Shown here piece after piece: positions 1 through 11,764 of a DNA stretch of 64,000 bases (positions within the stretch are counted from its first letter, which is position 1; every line of letters begins with the position of its first letter). Under the pieces are notes generated by a model, which worked only from the letters and a program-made list of their open reading frames with translations, searched no databases and was not told the origin of the DNA. Origin of the DNA: Argopecten irradians (lineage: Eukaryota > Mollusca > Bivalvia > Pectinida > Pectinidae). Location of the stretch: contig NC_091134.1 in assembly GCF_041381155.1 (NCBI RefSeq), positions 13,518,008-13,582,007 on the forward strand, written 5' to 3'. The position numbers and the translations under genes were made by a program.

Positions 1-101
1 AAAATGTGATATTTAAAGTATAAAAGTCAATCCGTGTTAAAAATAACAGCGAATCTGAGGTCAATTTCAGTACGACGACAGGACGAAAGTACCGTCGTTA
101 C

Positions 102-500
102 AGGCCCATTACCTTTCCGGAGCAAAATATAAAAGTTTCTTAAAAACATTAATAACATCAGAAAATGCGTACCGATGACTTAAAATGAGGTTACGACACC
201 GAACATATGCAAGATTTCCTGCGTAATATATGAAAACAGTGGAGAGTCAATTCGCTGTTTTGCCGTCTGGCGCAGTGATAGTCAACTACCGCCCGGTATT
301 TAGGACGACGGCGGTACACATAATACGACCCGCGTTATGAAAATAAACATTTTAATTATTTTAATCAAATCGTTCAGAAGGTGATGATAAATGTAGTATT
401 AACGCAAAGTTAATAATTTTTGCGACTCTACAAAATTATCGATCTTGTTTTACATTCCCAATTTAAAAATTTAAAGCCGTTTCGGAAAGGTAGTGGGCCT
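102..500. mobile_element. Miniature inverted-repeat element, family A, copy 1
   Basis: A non-coding element of about 400 bp whose ends are inverted repeats: the left end reads AGGCCCATTACCTTTCCG and the right end is its near complement, CGGAAAGGTAGTGGGCCT. A second copy with about 80 percent similar sequence, judged by eye, lies at 2512-2904. The interior has no reading frame. This copy sits upstream of the P450 promoter. It is a non-autonomous DNA transposon; the superfamily is not certain. Confidence 0.8.
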
Positions 501-695
501 TGAAACTTAAGTTGACCTCTGAAATATTCGAATGTTAAAGAACTCAATTTTGTTCGTGATCTGTTCTAGTACGACTATGAAATCAACAGAAGCAAGATAC
601 ACTATGTACCAATTCATTTATTTCATAAAACAGAAATCTTTAAAATTAGTGTTGTAACTTGAATGGCATTAAACTTACATAGCTGTAACAAACGA

Positions 696-804
696 ATACA
701 TAGAGAAATCACCAAAGTGAAATTATTTACACAAGGCCCGAAACTTGGATACATAGAGAAATCACCAAAGTGAAATTATTTACACAAGGCCCGAAACTTG
801 GATA
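696..804. repeat. Perfect 53-bp tandem duplication upstream of the P450
   Basis: Two adjacent identical 53-bp copies, roughly 696-748 and 749-801, each running from ATACATAGAGAAATCACC to CCCGAAACTTGG. The lack of differences implies a recent duplication. It ends about 50 bp before the putative TATA box, so it may duplicate cis-regulatory sites of the P450. Confidence 0.9.
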
Positions 805-853
805 CGCAAACAGCTGACACAAAGGGCATTATCTAGATCGTAGCTTTTATAAG

Positions 854-863
854 CTATATATAG
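854..863 (+). promoter_or_regulatory. Probable TATA box of the P450 gene
   Basis: The sequence CTATATATAG lies about 25-35 bp before the likely transcription start and roughly 170 bp before a strong splice donor at 1031. This is inferred from sequence and position only. Confidence 0.45.
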
Positions 864-887
864 TTTGCCTGTCAGCGGTCATGTGCC

Positions 888-1030
888 AACAGTAACCTTG
901 AAATCCGAGTTATTTTTTACCAGTGTCATCTCACTCACATCAGTTAAAGCATGAAAGTACAATTTAGATATCTGATTCGCGTGATCATCTCGTGTTGCTG
1001 AATAACAACATATTGTTTTGTCTTGTGAAG
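888..1030 (+). other. Probable non-coding first exon (5' UTR) of the P450
   Basis: The stretch ends CTTGTGAAG|GTAAGTCAG, an excellent splice donor, and has a TATA-like box just upstream. The matching acceptor is TTTTAG at 2153-2158, leaving a 13-nt leader before the ATG at 2172. The 5' boundary is a guess. The intron 1031-2158 would be 1.1 kb. Confidence 0.45.
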
Positions 1031-2171
1031 GTAAGTCAGCTTAAAGATATCGTTATGATATAGGCAACGTTACCGCGTTGTTACAGTCGCTATCTAAATA
1101 CTATATAACTATATAAATGTTGTTTTCTTTGTTGCTAATTCTGTATAAAAAATGAAATTTGATTTATTTTATCAGGTAGTTTTTCGAATATTTATTTATC
1201 ATACCAAAACATCCCCCAATCGTGGTGTAGACACACGGGCTGTTCTATGTTTTACAATAACATTTTCATTTAGTATAATTTGATTGTCATCACAATTATT
1301 TACTGGGTTGATATTGCTTCGAACAAAATCGGATATATATCAACGCATAAAAACTGACATCGGAGAATTGCACATGCACACATATGTATGTTTGTGCGTA
1401 AATGTAATGTATGCGTGTAAACACAACTGTATTTTTACGAACGAGCAGATGCAAAGGCTGCAGATTTCTATTTCCTACCATAAACATGCATGTGATCCAT
1501 CGATTTTTGTAATATGTGTACAATTGCGTCACTTTCTGCGCATCGATACAGGTCATAGTCATTCGTAGCATATGGTTGATTATTTCTCACCCACCGTGAT
1601 ATATATACTCAGAGAGTTGTGTGAAATGTGTGCTTGTGGACTTGGATGCGATGTAGTGGTAGTAGACATTGTAGATCGTATGCTGGATATGGCGAATCCA
1701 AAACCTGGTCGTGATACGAGTGACAAATCGTATGTCTGCTTCCAAAGGTCAATATCATCTCTAATAAATGGATCATGAAATACGTCCAAGATAAATTACC
1801 ACATGAATTTTCCTTTATAATTTTGCTCCACAATGCGCTCTCTTCATTCGTCTGAGTTACTCCAGGAGGGTCGTCAGACCACTAAGTAGAGCTCCCTTGC
1901 GTCCTGAATAGAAGGTATATTGTGCCTGTCTGGTTGTGTATTTTACAGCTTAATTTATATGCCATTCCCCTTACGTAATACGACAGGCTCTAGCTAAAAG
2001 CCAACGGATCCTTCATGTTCCCTTTTTAACAGTATTTTAAAACGCCTATAAAAACACACACGTAAGAACATTTTAGCGAAATATGACATATCATAACATA
2101 TTATATCATAAAGCAAAAAGGCTTTGAAACAAATACTAATTTTTACAATTCGTTTTAGCTATAGCGCCGAA

Positions 2172-5100
2172 ATGGAGGATATCAGGGCTCAACTACAAGA
2201 TCGACTTCATAACTTAAAGGAAATGCTCGGACCTCTACAGAAATACGTCACACCAACGTCCGCTTTGGTAGGACTTGGGGCAGGCCTGACTGTGTATTGG
2301 CTGGTCAAACGGAACAAGTACAAACTTCCACCAGGACCAACACCCATACCTCTACTCGGGAACTACAGTCGTAAGTTAATATGAAACTGATGTTTAATGA
2401 TAAATCATTGAAGAAGTAAATGCAATAAACAACTTTTTGTTCGTAAATTTATCTTGATCACGGCAAAATCATGATACATATTATCATTATGCAAACACGT
2501 TTCAAATTTAAAGGCCCACTACCTTTCCGGAGCAAAATATAAAGGTTTTTTAAAAGCATTTATAACATCAGGAAATATATACCGATGGTCTAAGATGAGG
2601 TTACAGCACCGAACATATGCAAGATTTCTTGCGTAATATATGAAAATAGCGAACAGTCATTTCACAGTTTTGCCGTGTGGCGCAGTGATAGTCAACTAGC
2701 GTGCGGTATTTAGGACGACGGAGGGAAACATAAGACGTTATGCAAATTTACATTTTATTTATTTTAATTAAATTGTTCAGAAGGTTTTGATATATGTAGT
2801 ATTAACGGTAAGTTAATAATTTTTGCGACTCTTCTAAATTATCTAACTCGTTTAAAATTCCCATTTAAATCAAAGCCGTTTTTTCGGAATGGTAGAGTGG
2901 TCCTTTAAGAATCCAAAAAATTACATGACATATTACAGTGGAAATGCGTTTTCATAGCGTCCGGAATTGCGTTCCTTTCGGATCGTTCAAAACCACAAAT
3001 CACGTGAATGTTTCAACCAGTCGTATGCGACGTTTATCAAAACTGTGGGAGGAGTTTATGTAACAGTGATTGTCTAACTGAGGGCGGATGTTTACCTGTT
3101 ACAGCTGTTGCACATTCAAAAGCGTACGCAAACTTTATAATCATTAATACCGCATCAATTTGCATACAAAATCGTAAAATAAAAACAGCATTACATGTAT
3201 GTATTTTAGTCATGACCTACATGAACTTAGCATAGTCCACAGGGTTATAGCTTGAGCTGAAATTTGTCTGATTTGGTATCTTAACTTGATAATTGCTATT
3301 TTTATTTTAATATCACATGAGCTAGGTGAGTCGTTTAATTAATTTATACATTGCATGTTACATGTATATTCCAAACGTCTAAATTTATGCCTATCTTGAA
3401 CTACATTAGAATGTTGTTAGACACAACTTATCATAGGTTTGAGATAGAATTCTACATGACACTTGTGTATTTATATAGCATACTTTTAAACATTACAATT
3501 CAAAAAAAAACTTTCCTAAAAACTCATACCTGTGTTGCACGATAATCAGTTTTTCTGCTTCGTTACAAGAACGTGTCACCAATTTATTAATGAAAATGAA
3601 CACAACGATGGAGGTCACTCTGCCAATAACAATGTGCAGACGTGGGATGTCTGCTTCCGGATGAAACATCTATATTAGGCCAAAAAAATGTCTGTTTAGG
3701 GGGTTACCGACCAACCCTTATTTTTTACCCCCGACCCTATTTTTTTTTGTTTTACTCTAGGCCAGTCTAATCTGTTAATACCTTTCTTTCTTAGTCAAAT
3801 CTCCAATTATTCAATTGTTAAAATAAAGAGTCAAGAGTAAAAGACACTTAATGTTTAAATCATTTGATAGATAGGAGCTTATATATCTGTTTAGTAAACA
3901 GCTCGTGTATGCTAACAAATTATTTCGTACATAAAAGGGTGTGACCAAGTCAAAATCAGTAGCTTTCTTTGAAGTCAACATTGTTTGCGCTTACACCACA
4001 TGGAGTCTAACCAATCGAGGTAACTTCCCAGAGCTTTTCATTGGCTGTCGTAACAGAATGTTACAACATTTGAGGGAGGAGTCTAATCCGGACGCTTGAA
4101 CGCAGTTCACTGTAATCTAAACTGTTGACCGCCGGCTTCACGCCTTACTTTATATCTGATTAATTTAAGATGATGTCACACGACACCATGCCTCGATATT
4201 CCAGGGGTTCCGTTCACTTACGATCGATTCTGTTGCCTCCAGTTTTACTATGAGATAGTCCAGGGGTGTAGAGATCGTAAATGATCAGAACCCCTGGAGT
4301 ATCGAGGATGACACGACACTGACCCCAAATATATTTTGTATGAATTGTGGTTATTCATGACCTTTTTCAGTAATGAAGGACAAGGGTCTACAAGAAGAAT
4401 GCATGAAGCTGTCAGAAAAGTATGGTCCAGTATTTACCGTATACTTTGGTAAGACTTAATCATTATTGTATGAATTTCCTGCAGCTAATTTCTGCGTTTT
4501 ACGTATTTATGTGTTAAGCGCAATAATATCTATGACTATATATACAGAAAAACACAATAAGCACAAAAAGTTTGGTAGCAACATTTCCGGCGCGAAAAGC
4601 TAGAACAATACCGCTAAAATACAAAATTTATGAACGTACACAGTATCCAACACAAGGAATAGTCTTACAATTGCAGATATTTTTAGATCATATAATTCTT
4701 ATTCCATCGGACACAACTAAATAATGCGTGTGACGTAAAGGTCATGGTCAGTACACATGTAGGTCAAAAGTTTTTTTTAAACTTATTATATTATTCAACA
4801 TAAACAGGAACCTTCCGGCTAGTGATTGTTAACAACATCGAAGCTGCTATGGAAGCACTTGTCAAAACTAAGGCAGACTTCGCAGATCGCCTACAGACAA
4901 CTTCAGGTATAGTAAACACTAGTGTACTGGATGGTTAACCGGTTATTCGGTTGGAAGTCTCCTAACCGGTCACAAAAATCCATAACCGAAAATCGGATTT
5001 GTATTTCGTTGTCTGCAATAATTGTCAAATGAGACACCCCAAGTTCGACAAGTGTTAAGAATATCTATAGTATGGATGAAACTTTCCCGTTTGTTCTTTT

Positions 5101-7681
5101 ATGACTGACACATGCATCATGCAGTTAAATATGTAGCTCAAATCATCCTGTCATCCATGTTATATATAATTATTGTTTCTTCATCTGCTGTGTTTTTTAA
5201 TTTCAAAGTAAAGTTTACAGAAACGGGCTACTCGTTTGAAAGATTTCCCGACAAATGGATTTGAACCGGTTTGACAATTATCCTATTATATATTGTATAG
5301 CGTTGACCAAATTTTGATATTTTAAAACTTCTATCAACATTTCAACTAGAATATTGGCCGTTTTACAATTTTCCAATAACAAAATCGTTAATAGTTCGTC
5401 GACAATGTTATCCCACCGAAATTAAATAGGATCACAAGACCATCAGTAATCTTGCTTTTTGATACACAATATTTCATAACGTTGACGGCTTAAACAAATG
5501 ACATACAAGTGTATAGTGACAAAGACATCGTATTTAGTATTATACATGTGCGTATGTCGGTGCAAAAAGGACATGGACAATAAGCTGATTCATCAATGAG
5601 TTTATCGTCTTGTATTTCTTTTTGCTTGGTCATTAGGAAATATGATGACAGACGATGGGAAAGATATTGCATTTTCCAATTATTCTCCTACTTGGAAACT
5701 GCATCGTAAGATTGCTGGAACTGGTCTCCGGTAGGTTTCGATTTTTAATCTAAAGAAATAATTTTACCTGCACCTTACATACAATGTGGATATGTTTACC
5801 TTTTCAAAGATTTTTTTCAAACAAACATGAATTAGAAATATGTTTGATTAGCTTTGTTATCTTGTGATTCATATTGAAAACATATTACATAGTTATCATT
5901 ATAGAGTTATAAGCAATGTCCATAGCTACATGGATAACGTCAACAAATCTGGCACGTCCTTTCATGACCCTGGCTATTTATAGGACGTTAAGCTAAAAAC
6001 ATAAATCCTAGCATGCATAATGGTTTTTGGTCCATTCTTCCCGTAGATGTCTTTATACTTTGTACATTGTAGTTGATATCACAGTTGTACAGAGTTTGAT
6101 GGCGCATCTGCGACTCATTGCATTTCATACACATGTACTGCTACGGCTGAGGGTAAAAATGTCATTTTGATGACCAAATACTGGTGCTTATCCTATTTTC
6201 AGAAATTACTTGAGGGGAGGAAAACTTGAGGACGCCATTCACGGTTCATTGTCACACGCTATTAAGTTATTTGAGGACAAAAAGGAGGAGCCATTCGTCC
6301 CTCACGAATACATCGATCTCACTGTGTCCAACATTATTTTCGCACTTTGCTTCGGAAATGTGTAAGTTTTTTCTTATATCGCCATAAAAATCATTTCTGT
6401 TTGAAAGTTACACTAGCTGAAGTACATATATGGGGGAAATTTAGGAAAACACATATAATTTAAGGATGCCAAAAAGTGGAAGTTTAGGTAAGGCAAATAA
6501 CTGAAGTAAAACAAACAAAAAAGAAACGAGGAGGCTAGTCTTGAATATTTGATATTTAACGCACTTAATTTTCTTATTAATTATGAATCCACTCTTAATA
6601 GTGTTATTTTATCATATATCTTTTTAATTGCAATCTTTTGACTATCCATTGTATAACAGTTATCAATAACATTGCGTTTCGTTTTTACTAGGTATGAATT
6701 TGATGACTCTCGTTTTAAGCGTATGGTGGACTTAGACAGCGAACTGTTAACAAATTTTGGACTAGGTTTCATAGAAGATCTTGTACTCATTATGGCAAAG
6801 ATGTATCCTACTAAAGCGTACAAACGAGCGATGGAGATTGTGGAGGAGATGTTTGAATTCATAAATGGCGAGCTCAAGTTGCACAAAGAAACGTTCGATA
6901 AAGGTAATATTGTGTAAAGGTTTAATATCGATATCGTACATTGTATTTTTATTGCTGATAGCTAGACAATGGGTTTCGGAAGATATTTTTCATTTTGGTA
7001 AAACAAGGCTAAACTAAAATGTTATGCATACATAAGTTAACACATTTATAGAGGATTTTACATGAGTGGCTATGTGATATGAAACTTATCAAACGAGATC
7101 AATCATTTGATATGCCACGAACCTTTAAAGTCCCATTATGATTTTTGGGAAAACAAGTACCACACTTTGCTGAATGATAGAGCATATATTCGCAAACGAA
7201 ATTTGACCAACGTTTCCATGATTTTCAAAAACAACAGAAAAACCCTTGTATAAGAGGGGGTATTCCGACTCCTTGCAAATATATTATAATCTTTTTTTTT
7301 CTTCTTTTTTTTACAGTACAAATATTTTATTCCCGCAGCTGTGTATGATGTGTATATACATTTGTGGCATTGCAACAAATGTATATACACATCGGTAATT
7401 TGGTGAGAGCTGCCAGGGTTGGGGTGCCCTGGGGTCAACTCCCCGAACAATAATGTCCTCGCACAGGAGGGCTCTCGCACTGCATGCATCAATTTAAACA
7501 ATAAATATAATTTTTTAGAGCCATTATAGTTAAAGGGAAAAAAGGAAAAACTTTTTAAGAAAATTACTTGTGTATTGAGTATTCTGTTCACATTAAGATT
7601 TGGAATTTAATTGTTTTGGTTTAATGTTTGTAGTGGAGTGAATAAAATATTTGTATATACAAACAAAAACTAGCACAAAAA

Positions 7682-7719
<38 letters not shown>

Positions 7720-10700
7720 AAGAATAATAGACAATACACAAACAAAACAAAAAAGATTCAAATCATACATATTTAAGTACTACAACATAAAAACATCATA
7801 CAAACATAGATTGGCATATTTCAAGAACTATTCAAAAATATATTTCCAATTGATCCATATTTGATCAAATTTCTCAATACATCCATTTTTAATTGACAGC
7901 TTTTTTTCAACATCATATTTTGTTAACAAAAACTCACTCAAACCTTGCATATTTATGTTTTGTTTTTTTCTTGATACAGAAAAAATATAAAATTTCATAT
8001 AAAGAATAATAAAATTGAGAGGTATTGAAAAAATTTCAGTCTCACCAAACAGTATTGTTTCTAATTTAAATTCCACCACATTATTAGTTTTTTCATATAT
8101 TTTTCTTTTCATACCTTGCCATATTTCAAAAGATTTTTGACAATACCAAAAAACATGTTCTATGGTTTCAACTTCTGTATTACAGATATTACATATATTA
8201 TTTTCAGAAATATTTATAATTTTTAAGTAATTATTCAAAGGGAGTATACGGTGCTGTAATCTATACTGGAACCATTGTATTGATGTATCTTTGGTAATTA
8301 GAAATGGTATTTTATATTTGTTTTTCCAGTGTATGTTTCTAAAGACAGCTTGTTGCTTCAATTTCTGCTCTGATGTTATCAAAACTTTATTTTTTTTCAA
8401 TTAAACATAGATACATGTCTTTTACATCCCTTAATACTTTTAAATAAAATAAATATATTATAATCAGTATAAAAATAAAACTTCAAAATTTCGTTTCTAT
8501 AACAGTAGAAATCCGACTGGGATATGACGTTCCCGTTTACTGAAACAATCATGCGACGTAATATACATATTATGACGTCAAAACTACCGTATGGCATGGC
8601 TGGATGGGCCAGTTATATGATAAATCTATGTTTACCATAAAAACATTGTAAACCTCCACGCCATGCTATTGGATGTCCTAAGTAGAGCATATACATGTAC
8701 ACCGTATAAATAGCTATTTTTGCAGGGTGATATTTTTACGGTTTCGCATAATAGCGGCTATGATCACAAAGATTTGATCCACGAATTAGACGACATAGCT
8801 GCATTATACATATGAACCCCGAAAGCCAGATCACGAAAATTAAGAATTGAAATGTTCTCGTTCGTTTGTTTAAGTCGCAAAAAATTGGATAATTTTATTT
8901 TGTAACACAAGAAACGTAAACACCTCCAGGTAGAACATGTAATGAGCTGTTGTACCAACTTTACTCCGTAAATAACCTACCTGGAGATATATTTACAAAA
9001 AGTAAAATACAAACTTTAATGTCGCCGACATATGCTGTTACTATCAACTATAAAATCCAATAGAACAATTAATTGTGATAAATACCGCTCTAAGGTAATG
9101 ATATACATGTATTCCGTCTTTGCATAATACAGAGTTAGCTCCCTTGTGGGTAGCTATCGATTGTTACAGCATTATTTAATGAGCAATATTCATGTCTCAG
9201 GAAAAATATGACGTTACACTCGCAAACACATGACTTAACAATCTTTACCTACACGCAAAGGCAGATAATAATATGCAAATACAGAATATTTGAATGAACT
9301 ATTGTAAAGCATTTTCTTATTCTCTATTATTATGCCATTTTTTTATTCAGAAAGTTACGCAAAAAGATTTTTTTTCTGTGATGCTATGTTCATATTTGTT
9401 CAAAGTCTTTGTTATTGTGTGCATGGTTTCAGACAATATAAGAGACCTCGCTGATGCTTTGATTCTGGCCAGAATGGAGGCTGAGCATGACGAGGATACA
9501 GAACTACTGAGCCAGTTGACCGACGTCCATCTCAAGCAGACCTTGTTTGACGTTTTCTTTGGTATGTATTACATAAAAGTTGTCAGTTGCAAAGATGTCA
9601 AAGTTCACCTGTAACGTCCTTTTATAGGTTTCGTAAACGGACCCAGTTTACACACTAGTGAGGATGAAATTGGCATTTCAATGCAATTGTAATCATATGG
9701 TTTATATGAGTTTACTGAGGAGTATGAAAACGTTAATAAAAAATCATACTGGTTAATTAATTTATTTTTAACTTCTAAAGTCTATGTTAGACGTAGATGT
9801 CTAGAACAAACTAGAAAACGTAGAGGAGCCAAACAATTACAAGGGGTAAAATAATTAACTGTTTTTGATTGGATGAGTTGTGCTTATATTGTAGCTGGGA
9901 TAGACACATCACGCTTTACTCTACAGTGGCTCTTTCTGTATCTCGCTGCAAATCCGGAAATACAAAGAAAGGCCCAGATGGAAGTCGACGATGCTGTCGG
10001 TATGTACAAAATATAACATATGCATTAATCATATGCATACTTGAAAATGATAGTTTGTTATCTTCATACCGAATACGACCTTCTCGGTGATCAAATAAAA
10101 GAAAATTAATCTTTGAATTTCGACTCGGGACAATATTCCTTTTGCATGTTATTCATTCAATATACTTGCTTATGCGCGTTATTCAATTTGTCTGCAATCC
10201 TGGGAGAATTATAGGACCATTAATCCCCCAAGAAAGCATTTAACTGTTTAGATATACTATCATTTACAGGGCGTGACCGTCTACCAGGACTCGAGGATCG
10301 ACCTTCCATGCCATACACAGAGGCAGTACTGCACGAGACCATGAGGATAGCCACGGTGGCACCGCTTGGGGTACCACACGCCGCAAGAGTTGATGCTAAA
10401 CTGTGTATGTATTTGTATTTATCACGGCTTCAGAGATCATGACAAATAAAAGGTATTGTGCTCTACATAACATTATATATAACGCACAATGACAAAAGAA
10501 GAATAAAGATTAACAATAAATAAATAAATAATAAATTGGTCTTGTTTTGCATAATTTCCTTTTTAGTACTAGGGGAAATTTGTTCTAGTATCGTATACTC
10601 GCGATCGCGTGATTTGTGATGTGGGAGAAGAAATGTGTTGCAAAATTATGTTATGACTCTCCATTATAGTAATTACTGAATGTTTTGCGAAAGATACTCT

Positions 10701-11764
10701 ACCGCCGACAGAGCACAAACGATACTCATCATTTTAACAATAATTGGTGATTAATCGTGTATATTTATGTCAAATTAACACAACAAATGATATAAGATAA
10801 TATATTTTGCTTTTTGTTGCAAACACAATCAGTAATTTATTCTATAAAGGACATAGTGGCAGTGGGTTTTTTTCGTGACGCAATTAATTATTTTTAATAT
10901 TTTTATCTTGAAGTAAAATTAGAAGCTAAAACTTTTCAATAGTAGTAATGGTGTAAATTAAGTAACTTTTGTAACTGAAGAAAAATACATATTCCTCTGT
11001 TCGTGTTTTTGATTAAATTACCATTTGTCAGTGGTGGAACATTTTTAAACAAAGGAATGTAAGCATGCATTTGGATATAAACTGATTTTAGCACGGTTTT
11101 TTAAAGGTTACGTTCAATGCATTTCCTATATGTCTTTAATTCAGCAATTAAAATTAATCGAAAATTTGTCTTTATGTTAACTTTAGAATTGATTTAGCGG
11201 AATGTGACCCAATATGTGCATGGTGACTTTTTGCTAGTATTTTTCACATCTTGAAAGAGACAGACGATCTTTTAAAGAGAAAGTAAAATTATCTGATATT
11301 TGAACTATGCCAGATTAAACCACTGATGATTCAATTTCGTCAAATCTTGTATGCATACGAATTTGACTCAATGTTATGTTATTGCAAGAAATACATTGGT
11401 TTTATCATTAACAGGTGGATATGATATACCTAAGGGAACTACTGTAGTCATCAACCACTGGGCATTGCACATGGACAGTCGACACTGGAAGGAACCAACA
11501 AAGTTTGATCCGGATAGATTCCTAGATTCGGATGGAAAGCTTGGACCAAAACCAGTAAGCTGGCTTCCGTTTTCCGCTGGCAGACGAGTATGTCTTGGAG
11601 AAAGTATCGCTAAAGCAGAACTGCATGTCATCACTGCAATTATGCTCCACCAATTTGATTTCATGTTGCCACCAGGTGTCGCTCCAGACTACTCTCCGGA
11701 AATGAGCAGTTTTGTTGGGCACTCTCCTAATAGGTACAAAGTTATCCTTAAAAAGAGACATTAG
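2172..11764 (+). CDS. Cytochrome P450, CYP2 clan, CYP17/CYP1-like (10 coding exons, 519 aa)
   Basis: Microsomal haem monooxygenase. Coding exons: 2172-2370, 4371-4448, 4808-4906, 5637-5730, 6203-6361, 6692-6903, 9433-9561, 9895-9999, 10270-10404, 11415-11764. All junctions are GT/AG with matching phase and the total is 1560 nt, so the gene looks intact. Domains in order: N-terminal membrane anchor about residues 28-45; proline hinge PPGP 53-56; C-helix WKLHR 145-149; I-helix oxygen-activation motif AGIDTS 324-329; K-helix ETMR 381-384; PERF-like FDPDRF 434-439; haem-binding FSAGRRVCLGE with ligand Cys463. The start has a good context (GAAATGG). The stretch from VAPLGVPH through INHWALH closely resembles CYP17A, and NIRDLADAL is shared by CYP1 and CYP17. 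Molluscan enzymes of this kind (for example CYP356-type) are annotated as steroid 17-alpha-hydroxylase-like or CYP1-like. Substrate cannot be deduced. Confidence 0.95.
2512..2904. mobile_element. Family A miniature element, copy 2, in the first coding intron of the P450
   Basis: Same family and orientation as 102-500. The ends AGGCCCACTACCTTTCCG and the complement-like GGTCCT are bounded on both sides by TTAA (2508-2511 and 2905-2908), consistent with a TTAA target-site duplication of the piggyBac kind. No coding capacity. Confidence 0.8.
3675..3770. repeat. One end of the TTAGGCCAAAAAAATG repeat family
   Basis: TTAGGCCAAAAAAATGTCTG followed by GGTTACCGACC and CCCCGACCCTATTTTT. It matches the end of the fuller element at 16564-16827. 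No partner end was seen nearby, so this is a partial copy in a P450 intron. Confidence 0.6.
4191..4307. repeat. Short palindromic element in a P450 intron
   Basis: The left arm begins CCTCGATATTCCAGGGGTTC and the right arm ends AACCCCTGGAGTATCGAGG: imperfect inverted arms of about 35 bp around a 45-bp centre. CACGACA occurs just outside both ends and could be a decayed target duplication. It lies 60 bp before coding exon 2. Confidence 0.65.
5949..5998 (+). mobile_element. 3' fragment of a tRNA-derived bivalve SINE
   Basis: GGCACGTCCTTTCATGACC, CTGGCTATTTATAGGACG and TTAAGCTAAA match the 3' body of the fuller SINE at 48711-48925 (opposite strand). The head is absent. It lies in a P450 intron. 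Confidence 0.6.
7347..7393. repeat. Perfect 19-bp inverted repeat (hairpin)
   Basis: GATGTGTATATACATTTGT at 7347-7365 is exactly complementary to 7375-7393 around a 9-nt loop. It lies in the long P450 intron between 6904 and 9432. It may be the remnant of a small element; no function is evident. Confidence 0.75.
7683..7712. repeat. (AC)n microsatellite
   Basis: About 15 CA dinucleotides followed by ATATATAA. It lies just beyond the 3' end of the minus-strand LINE fragment. Confidence 0.9.
7828..8400 (-). mobile_element. LINE (non-LTR retrotransposon) ORF2 C-terminal fragment
   Basis: An open frame of about 190 codons encoding the tail of a LINE reverse-transcriptase protein. WFQYRLQHRILPLNNYLKII followed by CNICNTEVETIEHVFWYC is the zinc-binding region found after the RT domain in many LINEs (C-x2-C, then H and C, followed by IW). 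The RT and endonuclease domains are missing, so this is a 5'-truncated copy, as expected of target-primed insertions. It lies antisense in the P450 intron. It is open across this stretch, which suggests a fairly young insertion. The clade is not assignable by eye. Confidence 0.8.
10692..11044. mobile_element. Miniature inverted-repeat element, family C, copy 1
   Basis: It begins AGATACTCTACCGCCGAC and ends CAGTGGTGGAACATTT, followed by TTAA (11045-11048). It is the reverse-orientation, diverged relative of 33435-33804. Shared internal marks are AGTAACTTTTGTAACTGAAG here against CTTCAGTTACAAAACTTACT there, and the GACATAGTG region. No coding capacity. It lies in the last P450 intron. Confidence 0.75.
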
